Positions 18,996 to 28,170 of a stretch of 64,000 nucleotides of DNA are shown here, one piece after another (within the stretch, counting starts at the first letter, position 1; every line of letters starts with the position of its first letter). Both the position numbers and the translations under genes were made by a program. The notes below the pieces were generated by a model, which saw only the letters and a list, made by a program, of their open reading frames with translations, ran no database searches and had not been told where the DNA came from. Origin of the DNA: an uncultured Gemmatimonadales bacterium (GTDB lineage: Bacteria > Gemmatimonadota > Gemmatimonadetes > Palauibacterales > Palauibacteraceae); the NCBI GenBank assembly GCA_947259585.1, contig CAMYMV010000011.1:1-64000 (forward strand), written 5' to 3'.

Positions 18996-19433
18996 GTGCT
19001 CAACGAATTCAAGGAGTTCGCCGCCAAAGGCAACATGCTGGACATGGCGGTGGGAATCGTGATCGGAGCGGCGTTCGCCACGATCATCGGTTCCCTCGTC
19101 AACGACATCGTTATGCCTCCGATCGGCTTGCTGCTCGGCGGCGTGGACTTCGCCGAGATATTCCAGGTCTTGCGCGATGGGGACCCGGTCGGCCCGTACG
19201 CCACCCTGGCGGCCGCCAAGGAAGCCGGTGCGGTCACGATGAACTGGGGCATCTTCATCAACAGCCTGCTCACCTTCCTGATCGTCGCCTTGGCGCTGTT
19301 CATGGTGATCAAGGGCTTCAACAAGATGAAGCGGCAAGAGGAAGAGGCGCCGGAGCCGGAGGCCGCGCCAGAGCCGACGATGGAGGAAGTGCTGCTCACC
19401 GAGATCCGCGACCTGCTGGCAGCTCGTACCTGA
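18996..19433 (+). CDS. mscL: Large-conductance mechanosensitive channel MscL (GTG start)
   Basis: LNEFKEFAAKGNMLDMAVGIVIGAAFATIIGSLVNDIVMPPIGLLLGG...FLIVALALFMVIKGFNKMK. Confidence 0.95.
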   Translation: MLNEFKEFAAKGNMLDMAVGIVIGAAFATIIGSLVNDIVMPPIGLLLGGVDFAEIFQVLRDGDPVGPYATLAAAKEAGAVTMNWGIFINSLLTFLIVALALFMVIKGFNKMKRQEEEAPEPEAAPEPTMEEVLLTEIRDLLAART

Positions 19434-19594
19434 CGACCCGTCGTAACACACCTGCCGATAGCAGCTGCGAGCAGGGGGGAGCCGGTTGACGGCGCGTGAG
19501 GCGGGTCAGCCTATCGATGCGTGCCGGCCAACCGGCGACCCCTCCTACCACCCACAGATTCCGGCGGCCGTCCGAGACCCTCGTCCGTGGGCCC

Positions 19595-20692
19595 TCAGAG
19601 GGGCGGAGCCGCGCGTCCCGACAAGGATGACCGACTCACCGACCTCTCCTTCCAACGTACGCGGTTCAGCCAGTGACTGATGGCTGAATCCAGCTGGAGA
19701 ACCGCCGTCATAAGGAACGACAGCGGCGCGATGAGAGTGGTCGTAAGCGGGAACCCGGACCAGCGATCGGAAATGGCCTTGAGGCCGTAGAGCGCACCGA
19801 GGAACCACGTCGACGTGAGGGGCGCCAGACAGAATACCGCCACGAAGAGCGTGTACGAGACGAGGAACGTCGGTACCGTTCCCCCCATGATCAGGTAGGC
19901 GTTCTTGCGGAAGCCTCTCCAGGCCTCACGGAGGGAACCGTACATACGAACCACCACCTCGCCCTGCAGGTTCTCGATATAGGGCGACACACCCCGTCCC
20001 TTCAGGTACCGCCCGATGTGCACATCCTCCAGCACCTCACCGGGGTGCGCCCGATGGGGCTCGTGCTCCGAGTACACGGAGCGCCGGATCATCCAGCACT
20101 GTCCGTTCACCGCACTCAGCGTCTTCGCGCGGACCAACCCAATCAGCGGCAATGGCAACTGGGTGAGTAGCGTAAAGGGGATCAGGCTAACGAGGGCCCC
20201 TCCCCCGCCTTCGAGGCGCGGAATCCCGGTCAGGACGGCCAGCTTCGGCAAGGCGAGAAACCGCCGCACCAACCTCTCGAGCGCATCCGGATCGGCGAGT
20301 CGCGCGTCTGCGTCGAGAAAGAGCAGAACGTCCCCCTCGGCGCGCCGACTGAGCTGATAGAGGGCGTGGACCTTGCCGACCCAACCGCTGGGAAGCCCCT
20401 CGCCCCGGACGGGCCGCAGCCGGCAGTCGTCCACGGCGGCAAGAAGCGCCCAGGTGCCGTCCTCGGAACCGTCATCGTAAACATGGAGATCGAAGGTCGG
20501 ATACCGCTGGATGAGGACGGAGTCGAAAAGCGTCGGCAGGTTGTGGGCCTCGTTGCGGGCGGGCACCAGGATCGAGATGCTCGGAAGTTCTATGTCACGC
20601 GCTGCCAACCCTCGCCGCCGGAAGAGATGGGCCAGGTTGACCACCAGGATCAGGCCGAGCACCGCATAGGCGAGAGCTAACGCGGCATTCAT
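19595..20692 (-). CDS. Family 2 glycosyltransferase, carotenoid glycosyltransferase (CruC)-like by context
   Basis: SISILVPARNEAHNLPTLFDSV; DDGSEDGT; DADARLADPDALERL; adjacent to acyltransferase and cruF. Confidence 0.8.
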   Translation of the reverse strand: MNAALALAYAVLGLILVVNLAHLFRRRGLAARDIELPSISILVPARNEAHNLPTLFDSVLIQRYPTFDLHVYDDGSEDGTWALLAAVDDCRLRPVRGEGLPSGWVGKVHALYQLSRRAEGDVLLFLDADARLADPDALERLVRRFLALPKLAVLTGIPRLEGGGGALVSLIPFTLLTQLPLPLIGLVRAKTLSAVNGQCWMIRRSVYSEHEPHRAHPGEVLEDVHIGRYLKGRGVSPYIENLQGEVVVRMYGSLREAWRGFRKNAYLIMGGTVPTFLVSYTLFVAVFCLAPLTSTWFLGALYGLKAISDRWSGFPLTTTLIAPLSFLMTAVLQLDSAISHWLNRVRWKERSVSRSSLSGRAAPPL

Positions 20693-21352
20693 TCAGCGAT
20701 GTCGCTCGAGGAGGCGGGCTGCCCAGCCCCAGCGCTCCTCCGGCCCACGCCGTCCCTCGAGCAGGGTGGTTCGCGGCGCGGACCGGTCGCCCAAGTCTCG
20801 CAGCAGAGCTGCCAACCTTTCCCACTCGTTGCCCATCGGCTGCAGCTCGACCGTCCCTCCGATCAGGGTCGCGGTCGGACGAGCCGAGTTCCAGCTCGAC
20901 ACTCGGAGCGCGACCGGCCACCACAGCGCAGGCGGGAAAGCCCGCTCCAGGCGGCTGAACACGTCCGCCGGAAACTCTTGCAGTCCCTCCTCGAACGGGT
21001 GCAGTTCTCCTTCCGGGAAGTAGACGAACGCTGTGCTCGGGTTTCGCATGCGGGCGATCGTGCGACGAATCGTTGCCGAGCGCCGGCTCGGATCATTCCG
21101 TGGAAACGGAAGCGCTCCGACGCGTCGGAACAGGGGGAGCCGGTCATACTCCTCCATCCACACGCACGGCTCCCGGCCGAGGATGTGGCGCGCCAGGAAT
21201 CCGAGAACGAGAGCGTCGTGGAACGCCGCGTGATTCGCGTACAGGACGACGGGTCGCTCGGGGGGAAGCTCGGGCACCTCTCCGATCCAGTCCACCTGAC
21301 GCAGGTCACGGCGGAGTTGGCGGATGAGGAAGCCCTCGAGGAGTCCGCGCAC
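20693..21352 (-). CDS. PlsC-like acyltransferase (CruD-like by context), probable GTG start
   Basis: YANHAAFHDALVLGF (NHx4D), FPEGELHPFEEGL; abuts GT start; ORF extension to 21697 overlaps cruF in another frame and is rejected. Confidence 0.75.
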   Translation of the reverse strand: MRGLLEGFLIRQLRRDLRQVDWIGEVPELPPERPVVLYANHAAFHDALVLGFLARHILGREPCVWMEEYDRLPLFRRVGALPFPRNDPSRRSATIRRTIARMRNPSTAFVYFPEGELHPFEEGLQEFPADVFSRLERAFPPALWWPVALRVSSWNSARPTATLIGGTVELQPMGNEWERLAALLRDLGDRSAPRTTLLEGRRGPEERWGWAARLLERHR

Positions 21353-21360
21353 GCCCGGAC

Positions 21361-22242
21361 CTATAACGGCGCCGGTACGGCAACCGGCTGTCGTCGGCGT
21401 ATCGCCAGAACGGGCAGGGTGATGGCCAAGGCGCCAACCAGCGCCGCCACTCCCAAGCCCTGGATCGCACACACGCCCACCGGAAAGATGCCGTTGATGA
21501 TCCATACGGGCTCTGCCCAACGCGACGGCCGGGCGAAGCGATCGAAGCCGAGCGCCGCATACCCCGCCGAGATGACGACGCCGGTGACCAACCAGCCGGC
21601 CCAGTTCACCAGCGGCATGCCGTAGTAGGGGCCGTCGACCTCCCAGCGCCATACCGGGAAGCCTCGACTCATCGCCGGGTCGAGCGCCACGTCCCATAGG
21701 GTGAGGATGAGCGCCGCGGCGCCGATCCGGCCGATACGCCCGAGCCCGAGCCGCCCTGCCAGGTCGTAACTGATGATCGATACGCCGAACCAGGAAAGCG
21801 GAATCAGGACGGGCACCTCCCCGAACAGCTTCGGATCGAGAAAGGACGTGTATCGGTAGGCGCCGAACGGGACGCCGGCACGTGTGCCCAGGAGCTCCGC
21901 CGTCAATCCGACCCCGCTCGCGAACACCACGAACAACAGCGTTCGGCGCCAGCCGAGCTCCGGCATGTACATCAGGGCGGCCAGCACCGGGAGCCCCAAC
22001 ATGTAGATCCAGGTCGGGACCCGCATGAACCAGGGCAGCAGCGGGCCCGCCCAGGCGATGATGCGCGGCGCGAAGCCGAGCAGCACGAAGCCGAGAAGGC
22101 TAAAGGCGATCGAGGCTACGAACAGGACGATCACCGCCGTGAACAGCGGCGTCGTTTCGACAGCCGCGGGAAACACGGGCCGCAGCTCTGCAGCGGAACT
22201 CGACGGTCCGCCGGAACGCGGCGTCGACGCGACCTGTCTCAC
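21361..22242 (-). CDS. cruF: Carotenoid biosynthesis integral membrane protein, CruF (1',2'-hydratase) family
   Basis: TAELLGTRAGVPFGAYRYTSFLDPKLFGEVPVLIPLSWFGVSI...DVALDPAMSRGFPVWRWEVDGPYYGMPLVNWAGWL. Confidence 0.85.
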   Translation of the reverse strand: MRQVASTPRSGGPSSSAAELRPVFPAAVETTPLFTAVIVLFVASIAFSLLGFVLLGFAPRIIAWAGPLLPWFMRVPTWIYMLGLPVLAALMYMPELGWRRTLLFVVFASGVGLTAELLGTRAGVPFGAYRYTSFLDPKLFGEVPVLIPLSWFGVSIISYDLAGRLGLGRIGRIGAAALILTLWDVALDPAMSRGFPVWRWEVDGPYYGMPLVNWAGWLVTGVVISAGYAALGFDRFARPSRWAEPVWIINGIFPVGVCAIQGLGVAALVGALAITLPVLAIRRRQPVAVPAPL

Positions 22243-23669
22243 GGCTCTAGTCGCTCTCCCCTGAACTCGGCGCCCTCGGGCATGTACCGCATCGCCGACA
22301 CCTTCCCTTCCCCATCTCGGTCGAACGCCACGGCCGCGTACAATGTGCGGCTGAAGAACGTTCCGTCCGCGGTCGGGAAGAACTCCGACTCGCTGCCCTC
22401 ATTGGCTCGAAGGTACAGGGTAGCTGTCTCGCCCCCCCCCTCCGCCCTTACTGCAACCGTCAGCCCCGGGCCAAAGCCGTAGGCACCCTCAAGCTCCCGG
22501 ATCTCTGCGATTCCAGCCGGGGCCCGCGATGCCGGGCGCTGTTTCCTGGCCTCGGGATCCCGGCCGAGCAGCAGCGCCCCAATGCCGTCTCGGAGCCGGT
22601 CTCGCGATACCGACTGAACGTTCGAAAGAAGGATCACGACCGCATCCGCGTTCACGTAACGCGCCATATCCGACGCGTACCCGGCCAGCCGGCCGTCGTG
22701 TTCGATGATGGTATCCCCGTACCGCTCGAACAGGCTCAGCCCGTAGCCGTACCCGTCTCCGTGATCGGTGAACATCAGTCGTCGGGAATCGGCGCTCAGC
22801 AGTGCGTCGCTCTGCAGGGCCCGATCCCAGCGGCTCAGGTCACCTGCGGTCGCCACGAGGGAACCGGAGCCGTGGCCCCAGGTCGCCCCGAAAGTCGGCG
22901 CCTTCTGGAATCCGCTCGCCCCGAGCGGATCGTACCCCTGTGCGAGACCGGGCGTCGGCATTCGGGAGAGCGTCCCTGACGAGGCCATCCCGAACGGGCG
23001 CAGAATCCGCTCTTGCAAAGCCTGTTCGAAAGGTTGCCCTGAAGCCACCTCTATCACCCGCGCGAGAAGCGCGAAGCCGCCGTTGCTGTAGCTGTAGGCT
23101 GAACCCGGTTCGAACTGGAGGGGCTGCCGCCCCAGGTAGGCGACGATCGCTTCCAGTGGCGGCGACTGGCCGCTCAACTCTCCGTACTCCGGGAGCGCGT
23201 AGATGTCCGGAACCCCCGCCGTGTGCGTAAGCAGCTGATGAAGGGTGATCTCCCGGCCGCGAGGATGCTCTGGGAGGAAACGGGCGAGCCGATCGCTGAC
23301 GGAGAGCACACCGTCCTCCTGCAGCAGGAGAATCATCGCGGCAGTGAACTGCTTGGACATCGACCCGATGGCGAAGACAGTCTCGAGCGTGTTGGGAACG
23401 CCCAGCTCGTGGCTCGCCAAGCCGTACGCACGGGCAAACAGGACGCTGTCCCCGCGTCCGACGTACACGACCCCGCTGAAGTCGCCCCGCTCGACGTATG
23501 GGGCAACCAATTCATCGATGCGCGCCTGGAACTCCGTCCCCGGGACTCGCTGCTCCCCACCCTCTTGCGAACCGGTGTCGCTCGGCTGGCACCCCACCAA
23601 AAGGCCGGCCACAAGGAATCCCCTAGCTACCGCGACTAACCCCATTCTTCGCTCGTTGACCATCGCCAC
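22239..23669 (-). CDS. Serine beta-lactamase-like hydrolase, lipoprotein
   Basis: SMSKQFTAAMI (SxxK), YSYSNGGFAL (YxN); leader GLLVGC. Confidence 0.9.
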   Translation of the reverse strand: MAMVNERRMGLVAVARGFLVAGLLVGCQPSDTGSQEGGEQRVPGTEFQARIDELVAPYVERGDFSGVVYVGRGDSVLFARAYGLASHELGVPNTLETVFAIGSMSKQFTAAMILLLQEDGVLSVSDRLARFLPEHPRGREITLHQLLTHTAGVPDIYALPEYGELSGQSPPLEAIVAYLGRQPLQFEPGSAYSYSNGGFALLARVIEVASGQPFEQALQERILRPFGMASSGTLSRMPTPGLAQGYDPLGASGFQKAPTFGATWGHGSGSLVATAGDLSRWDRALQSDALLSADSRRLMFTDHGDGYGYGLSLFERYGDTIIEHDGRLAGYASDMARYVNADAVVILLSNVQSVSRDRLRDGIGALLLGRDPEARKQRPASRAPAGIAEIRELEGAYGFGPGLTVAVRAEGGGETATLYLRANEGSESEFFPTADGTFFSRTLYAAVAFDRDGEGKVSAMRYMPEGAEFRGERLEP

Positions 23670-23882
23670 AGTCTCTCACTCCGCCAGCTGGAAGTGTCAA
23701 TAATATGTCTACGACACTAAATGGACAATTCGTTACGGTGTTCTCGTTCCATGTTGTCTGACGGGACCCGCCCAGGCGGGTCATTAAGATAAGGGAGACC
23801 GGCCGCTGGCTGAGCCTGTGCCGGTGTAGCTCGGACTCGCTGCGCCGGGATCAGCTCAGATTTGCTGTCCCAACTCGTTGCC

Positions 23883-24728
23883 CTACTCGGCTGGGCCGCT
23901 TCTCAACCTAATGTTGCCGCTGACCGTGCCCAGGAACAACGTCGGACCGCCCGTCCCGAGCGTGCCCGTTTTGTCATTGGCCGGCCCGGTCAGGGGAAAG
24001 TCGGAGTTGATTGAGCCGCTCACGGTGGCCGCCTCCACCTCCGCGTTGGTGTTTGAGGGAACCTCCACGTCGATGCTACCGCTCACGGCGGCGAAATCGA
24101 GATTGCGACCCCAATTGGCCCGCCCGATCACGGCAGTCACGTTCCCCGACACGACTGCGGCTTCGGCAATCTCGGTGGTCTCGACGGTCACGTTCCCGGA
24201 GACCGCCACGAGGATCGCTTCACTCCGCAGGTCGTTACCCGTCACGGCGCCGGCGATGTTCTTACCGACGAACACGACACCGGCGGGCACGTCGACCGTA
24301 AACGTGACCTGAACGTCGTTGTTTGAAGCGCCCAGGTTGCCCTGGTCGCCTGGGAGGCATTCGTTCGCCGGCTGGCCGGGCACGTCCGGGTAGACGGCGC
24401 AGATCGTCACGCCGTTCGCGTGCGGCACAACCTCGATCGTGACCTCCGCGGGATCGTCCTGCGATCCGCTCTTGGTGGCGCGGACTTCGACCTGTCCGCC
24501 GGATGTGCCGGTAGCCGTGATGTTGCCTTGCACGCCCTTGATCTCGATCTGATCTCCCTGCGCGATCGTTCCGCTCCACTCGAACTCGTCGTCCGAGCCG
24601 TTTCCATTCGGGCCGGTCGCGTCACCGTTTCCGCAACCCGTTAGTGCCGCAACGGCGAACGCAGAGGCTAGGAAGAACCGTACTCTGCTACAGGCCATGT
24701 CAGCCTCCGATTTGGAAGTGCGGTCCAT
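23883..24728 (-). CDS. DUF4097/adhesin-like beta-strand-repeat lipoprotein
   Basis: AVAALTGCGNGD lipobox; repetitive VSGNVTVET..VVSGNVTAV..VSGSIDVEV..VSGSINSD..VSGNIRLRS. Confidence 0.72.
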   Translation of the reverse strand: MDRTSKSEADMACSRVRFFLASAFAVAALTGCGNGDATGPNGNGSDDEFEWSGTIAQGDQIEIKGVQGNITATGTSGGQVEVRATKSGSQDDPAEVTIEVVPHANGVTICAVYPDVPGQPANECLPGDQGNLGASNNDVQVTFTVDVPAGVVFVGKNIAGAVTGNDLRSEAILVAVSGNVTVETTEIAEAAVVSGNVTAVIGRANWGRNLDFAAVSGSIDVEVPSNTNAEVEAATVSGSINSDFPLTGPANDKTGTLGTGGPTLFLGTVSGNIRLRSGPAE

Positions 24729-24874
24729 CTGGAATGGTGCGATCTGGCAGGCGTCACGGCGGGTGCAGTCGGTCCCCTGAGCAGTCCACGGGCATCTCAG
24801 CTCAGGCTTACTCTAGCCTCCGAGCCTGAGAGCGCTATCGGGCAAATCTCGACGGTAGCTGTCGGGCTTATTCC

Positions 24875-25300
24875 TCAGGTACCGTCGACGGGCTCGAGCT
24901 CGATTTCGAAGTCGAGAAGGTCACCTTTGAACCGCACCGCGCGCTCCACGGTTCGGTAACCTTCCCGCACGATCCGGATCCGCCCCTCGGTATAGCACCG
25001 CTTCACCTCGCCGTAGGCGCCGGCCCCGGCCACGGTGGCTTCCTGCTGATCGAGAACGAACTCGTAGTCGATGGGCGTCGTTCCGAGCGAGTAGTATCCC
25101 TCCTCGAACGAGGGGGCGCCGATCGAGCCGTAGAAACCCGAGTAGGCCGCGTTGACCTGCATCACGCCGCTCCGCTGCAGGTATAACTCGGCATCGACAG
25201 GCAGGGTCGTCACGGTGACCCGCTGATGGTTGGACGAGCACGCGCCGAGCGCGAAGACGATCAGGGAGAGCAGCGCAGCTCGAGCATACTTGGCAGACAC
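24875..25300 (-). CDS. PEGA-like domain lipoprotein
   Basis: LIVFALGACSSNHQRVTVTTLPVDAELYLQ...EGRIRIVREGYRTVERAVRFKGDLLDFEIELEP. Confidence 0.65.
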   Translation of the reverse strand: MSAKYARAALLSLIVFALGACSSNHQRVTVTTLPVDAELYLQRSGVMQVNAAYSGFYGSIGAPSFEEGYYSLGTTPIDYEFVLDQQEATVAGAGAYGEVKRCYTEGRIRIVREGYRTVERAVRFKGDLLDFEIELEPVDGT

Positions 25301-25567
25301 TGTGCGTTCCTCCGGCGTTGGAACCTCACCACTCGCAGGGTCCTCTACCTGATAGACAGCCGGATCTCCTGCAGAGTCACGCGATTCGGGCCGGAACTCC
25401 GCGTCGGAATAATTGTTGCACTATTGAGCGCGCCCTGCAGCACGATCGACCGGCCGAGGGATCCGGGTTGCTGTGCAGCAACGTCCCGTTCGAACGTCGA
25501 AGAGATCAGAGCGGTGTACCGACTGGTCGAGGCGCGGCGAAATCATGATCGAGCGGAGGAAAGCGCC

Positions 25568-26143
25568 ATGCGCAGGCTCTATCTCTACGGGTTGGCATTC
25601 GTGGCGATCGCCCTACTGCTGGTGCTTCGCGGCGGTGGCGTCGGACATTCCTACTCGCACCCCACCGTAACCGCTTTCAGCGCGCAGGGCGCGGCGGCCA
25701 CCTGGTTCGCCGAGATCAAGCCGTTCTGCAATCCGGTGGAAGTCGAGACCCGCCATCGCTGGAACCCTCCGCCGAGCGGTATGGAGGGGAGCGCATACAG
25801 CGCCGCCTGCTACGGGCTCGCCGGCAAGGTCGACCTGGCACGCCAGATCATCCTGGACCTCGAGGGGGATGAGCAGTGGCGGGCCGCAGGGGTCGTGTTC
25901 GCCGTCGCGCACCCGGTGGCCGATGCGGGAGACGACGCCTCGGCGGGTCCCATCATGGAGATGGTCGTCGAGTTCTGGCCCAACCATTACATGGCACTGT
26001 ACCACGCCGGGATAGCCCGAGTGGGCCTCGGCGATCGCGAGGCCGCCCGTGAGTATCTCGAGCGCTTCCTCGAGCATTACGACCGTGAGGATGGGTGGCG
26101 CTCCAGTGCCCTGGCAGCCCTCGAGGACATCGGCGCTCGCTGA
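25568..26143 (+). CDS. TPR-like membrane/secreted protein
   Basis: MRRLYLYGLAFVAIALLLVLRGGG leader; C-terminal ALYHAGIARVGLGDREAAREYLERFLEHY. Confidence 0.65.
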   Translation: MRRLYLYGLAFVAIALLLVLRGGGVGHSYSHPTVTAFSAQGAAATWFAEIKPFCNPVEVETRHRWNPPPSGMEGSAYSAACYGLAGKVDLARQIILDLEGDEQWRAAGVVFAVAHPVADAGDDASAGPIMEMVVEFWPNHYMALYHAGIARVGLGDREAAREYLERFLEHYDREDGWRSSALAALEDIGAR

Positions 26144-26190
26144 GCGAGTCTGCGGCTACGCGGATCGCGCGACGAGGCGGAGACCGGGCC

Positions 26191-28053
26191 GTGACGCAGC
26201 CAGCGGACGAGGGCGCCTCGTACGTCGAGCCAGGCGCCGTACTCAACGATCGTTACGAGATCCAGCGAGAGATCGGGCGCGGCGGGCACTCCGTCGTCTA
26301 CGTGGCCCGGCCTCTGGAGGGATCCGATGCTTCGTCGGGCGACCATGTCGCCGTCAAGTTGCTCGTACCGCCGCCCGCCCTCGCGACCGTGGCGCGCGAG
26401 CGAATGCGGCGCGAGGCGGAGACCGTCCGTGAGCTGAGTCACCCCAACATCGTCACGCTCTACGAATACTTCGAGGAGGCCGGACGCAGCTTCATCGCCA
26501 TGGAGTACGTGGACGGCGAGACGCTGTTCGAGAGGGTGCGGGCGCACGGGCCGCTGAGCGAGGAAGAGACAGTCGCCGTCGGCGGCGACATGGCTTCGGC
26601 CCTACGGGAAGCTCATCGATGCGGGGTGCTTCACCGGGATGTCAAACCGCGAAACGTTCTCATGGATCGCGAGGGACGCGCCAAGCTCACCGACTTCGGC
26701 TCAGCGCGCCTCGACGGCCATGCCACGCTCACGATGACGGGCGGGCTGGTAGGGACCCTGGCCTACGCGGCTCCGGAGCTCATGGCTGGTGAGCGAGGGG
26801 ATGCGCGCTCGGACCTTTACTCGTTGGGACTCACGCTCTACTTCGCTCTCACCGGTGAGCTGCCCGATCAAGCGTCTCGCAGCCTGCCCCCCGCACCGAC
26901 TCCGGCGGGCTACTCTGCCCGTGAGGCTCGACCGGAGCTCTCCACCTGGCTGGACGACGTCGTGTCGCGCTGCACCCGCCAGGAACCGAGCGGGCGGTAT
27001 CCGACGGCCGGAGCTCTGGTCGAGACCCTTCTCTCGGCTCGCGTCTCCATCGATTCACCGGAGGAGGCATCTGCGCCGCGACTGGTGGAAGCGGGAGCTC
27101 ACGCCGCCTGCGACGTGTGCGGGGCACCGGACCCACTCGGCCTGGGAACCTGTGTTGCCTGTGGCGGGAGCGATGGCGCCGATGCCCTGCTCTTCCTGCA
27201 CCGCGGGTCCCGACGCGCCGATCGAGGGTTGATCGCGGATTGGGTTGCCAGCTCGCTTCAAGGCGCAGTCGGTCGGCGCGACGCGCGCGAAGCCGCGGAG
27301 GGAGAACGACCGTTGGCACGCCTCCCGAGCGAGATCGCCGACCGAGCTGCGAGCGCTTTGATGACTCGGGGTGTCGGAGCGGCGAGTGTCACGGAGGGCC
27401 GCGCCTGGAGACGAATGCCGCTGGCGTTTGCGGCCCTCCTCGTCCTCGTGCTGGTATCGGGATTGGCTGCCGGGCTGTCGACCGCACCCGGCATGCTTCT
27501 CTTCACCCCGCTGTTCGCGGGCCTACTCGCCCTCGTGGCGCTGCGGCGCGTGACGAAACCGATCTGGGTACCCGAGCCGGCGCCGGGCCTGGACCTTCCG
27601 ACGCCCGCCGCGAGTGACGCCCGCGAAGCACTGGCACGGCTCGAAGATGGCCCGGCGCGACGCCTCTTGCGGGACGTAACCCGCCTGGCGTCCGGCCTTC
27701 ATCGACGGGATGAATACGCCGGCAGCGAAGAGTTCACCGCCATGCTCGGCGAGCTGCTCACGTGGTCGTCGCGCGCGGCGTCGGAGATCTCTCAGCTCGA
27801 CGAGAGCCTTACGGTCCTGGAGGCGCGTGCGACCGAAACACCCGATCCCCGAATGATCGAGGCCGCTTCGCGGGCGGGCCGAGCCCGCGATGGCCTGGTG
27901 CAGCGGCTGCTCGAGGCGATCGCCGGTCTTGGACGCGTGAGGGCCGCTCGAGCCGACGCCCATTCTCAGCTGGGGCTGTTGACCGAGCGTCTCGAGTCGG
28001 AGGCGCGGTTCCACGCGGATGCGACGCGCGAAGTGCAGGCACTGCTGGCCTGA
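26191..28053 (+). CDS. Serine/threonine protein kinase with central zinc ribbon, TM pair and C-terminal helical region (GTG start)
   Basis: YEIQREIGRGGHSVVYVAR, HRDVKPRNVL, DFGSAR; CDVCGAPDPLGLGTCVACGG; TM segment. Confidence 0.88.
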   Translation: MTQPADEGASYVEPGAVLNDRYEIQREIGRGGHSVVYVARPLEGSDASSGDHVAVKLLVPPPALATVARERMRREAETVRELSHPNIVTLYEYFEEAGRSFIAMEYVDGETLFERVRAHGPLSEEETVAVGGDMASALREAHRCGVLHRDVKPRNVLMDREGRAKLTDFGSARLDGHATLTMTGGLVGTLAYAAPELMAGERGDARSDLYSLGLTLYFALTGELPDQASRSLPPAPTPAGYSAREARPELSTWLDDVVSRCTRQEPSGRYPTAGALVETLLSARVSIDSPEEASAPRLVEAGAHAACDVCGAPDPLGLGTCVACGGSDGADALLFLHRGSRRADRGLIADWVASSLQGAVGRRDAREAAEGERPLARLPSEIADRAASALMTRGVGAASVTEGRAWRRMPLAFAALLVLVLVSGLAAGLSTAPGMLLFTPLFAGLLALVALRRVTKPIWVPEPAPGLDLPTPAASDAREALARLEDGPARRLLRDVTRLASGLHRRDEYAGSEEFTAMLGELLTWSSRAASEISQLDESLTVLEARATETPDPRMIEAASRAGRARDGLVQRLLEAIAGLGRVRAARADAHSQLGLLTERLESEARFHADATREVQALLA

Positions 28054-28170
28054 CCGACACCCTTTTCGTTGGTGTATCTCGGCGGCGCACGCGCTGCCCT
28101 GTCGCCGGCACCGACTCTAGCCCATTATCGCCGCCCGGCGCTTCGCCGTTCCACAGATAGGAATCCCGTT

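Noticed and set aside
20693-21697. N-terminal extension of the acyltransferase ORF to 21697
   Set aside because: The extra ~115 aa overlaps cruF out of frame and is low-complexity; the conserved acyltransferase begins near the GTG at 21352.
22427-22442. Poly-C run in the serine hydrolase gene (and poly-G run near 54848 in the CehA-like gene)
   Set aside because: The reading frame is intact across both; no evidence of phase variation from one sequence.
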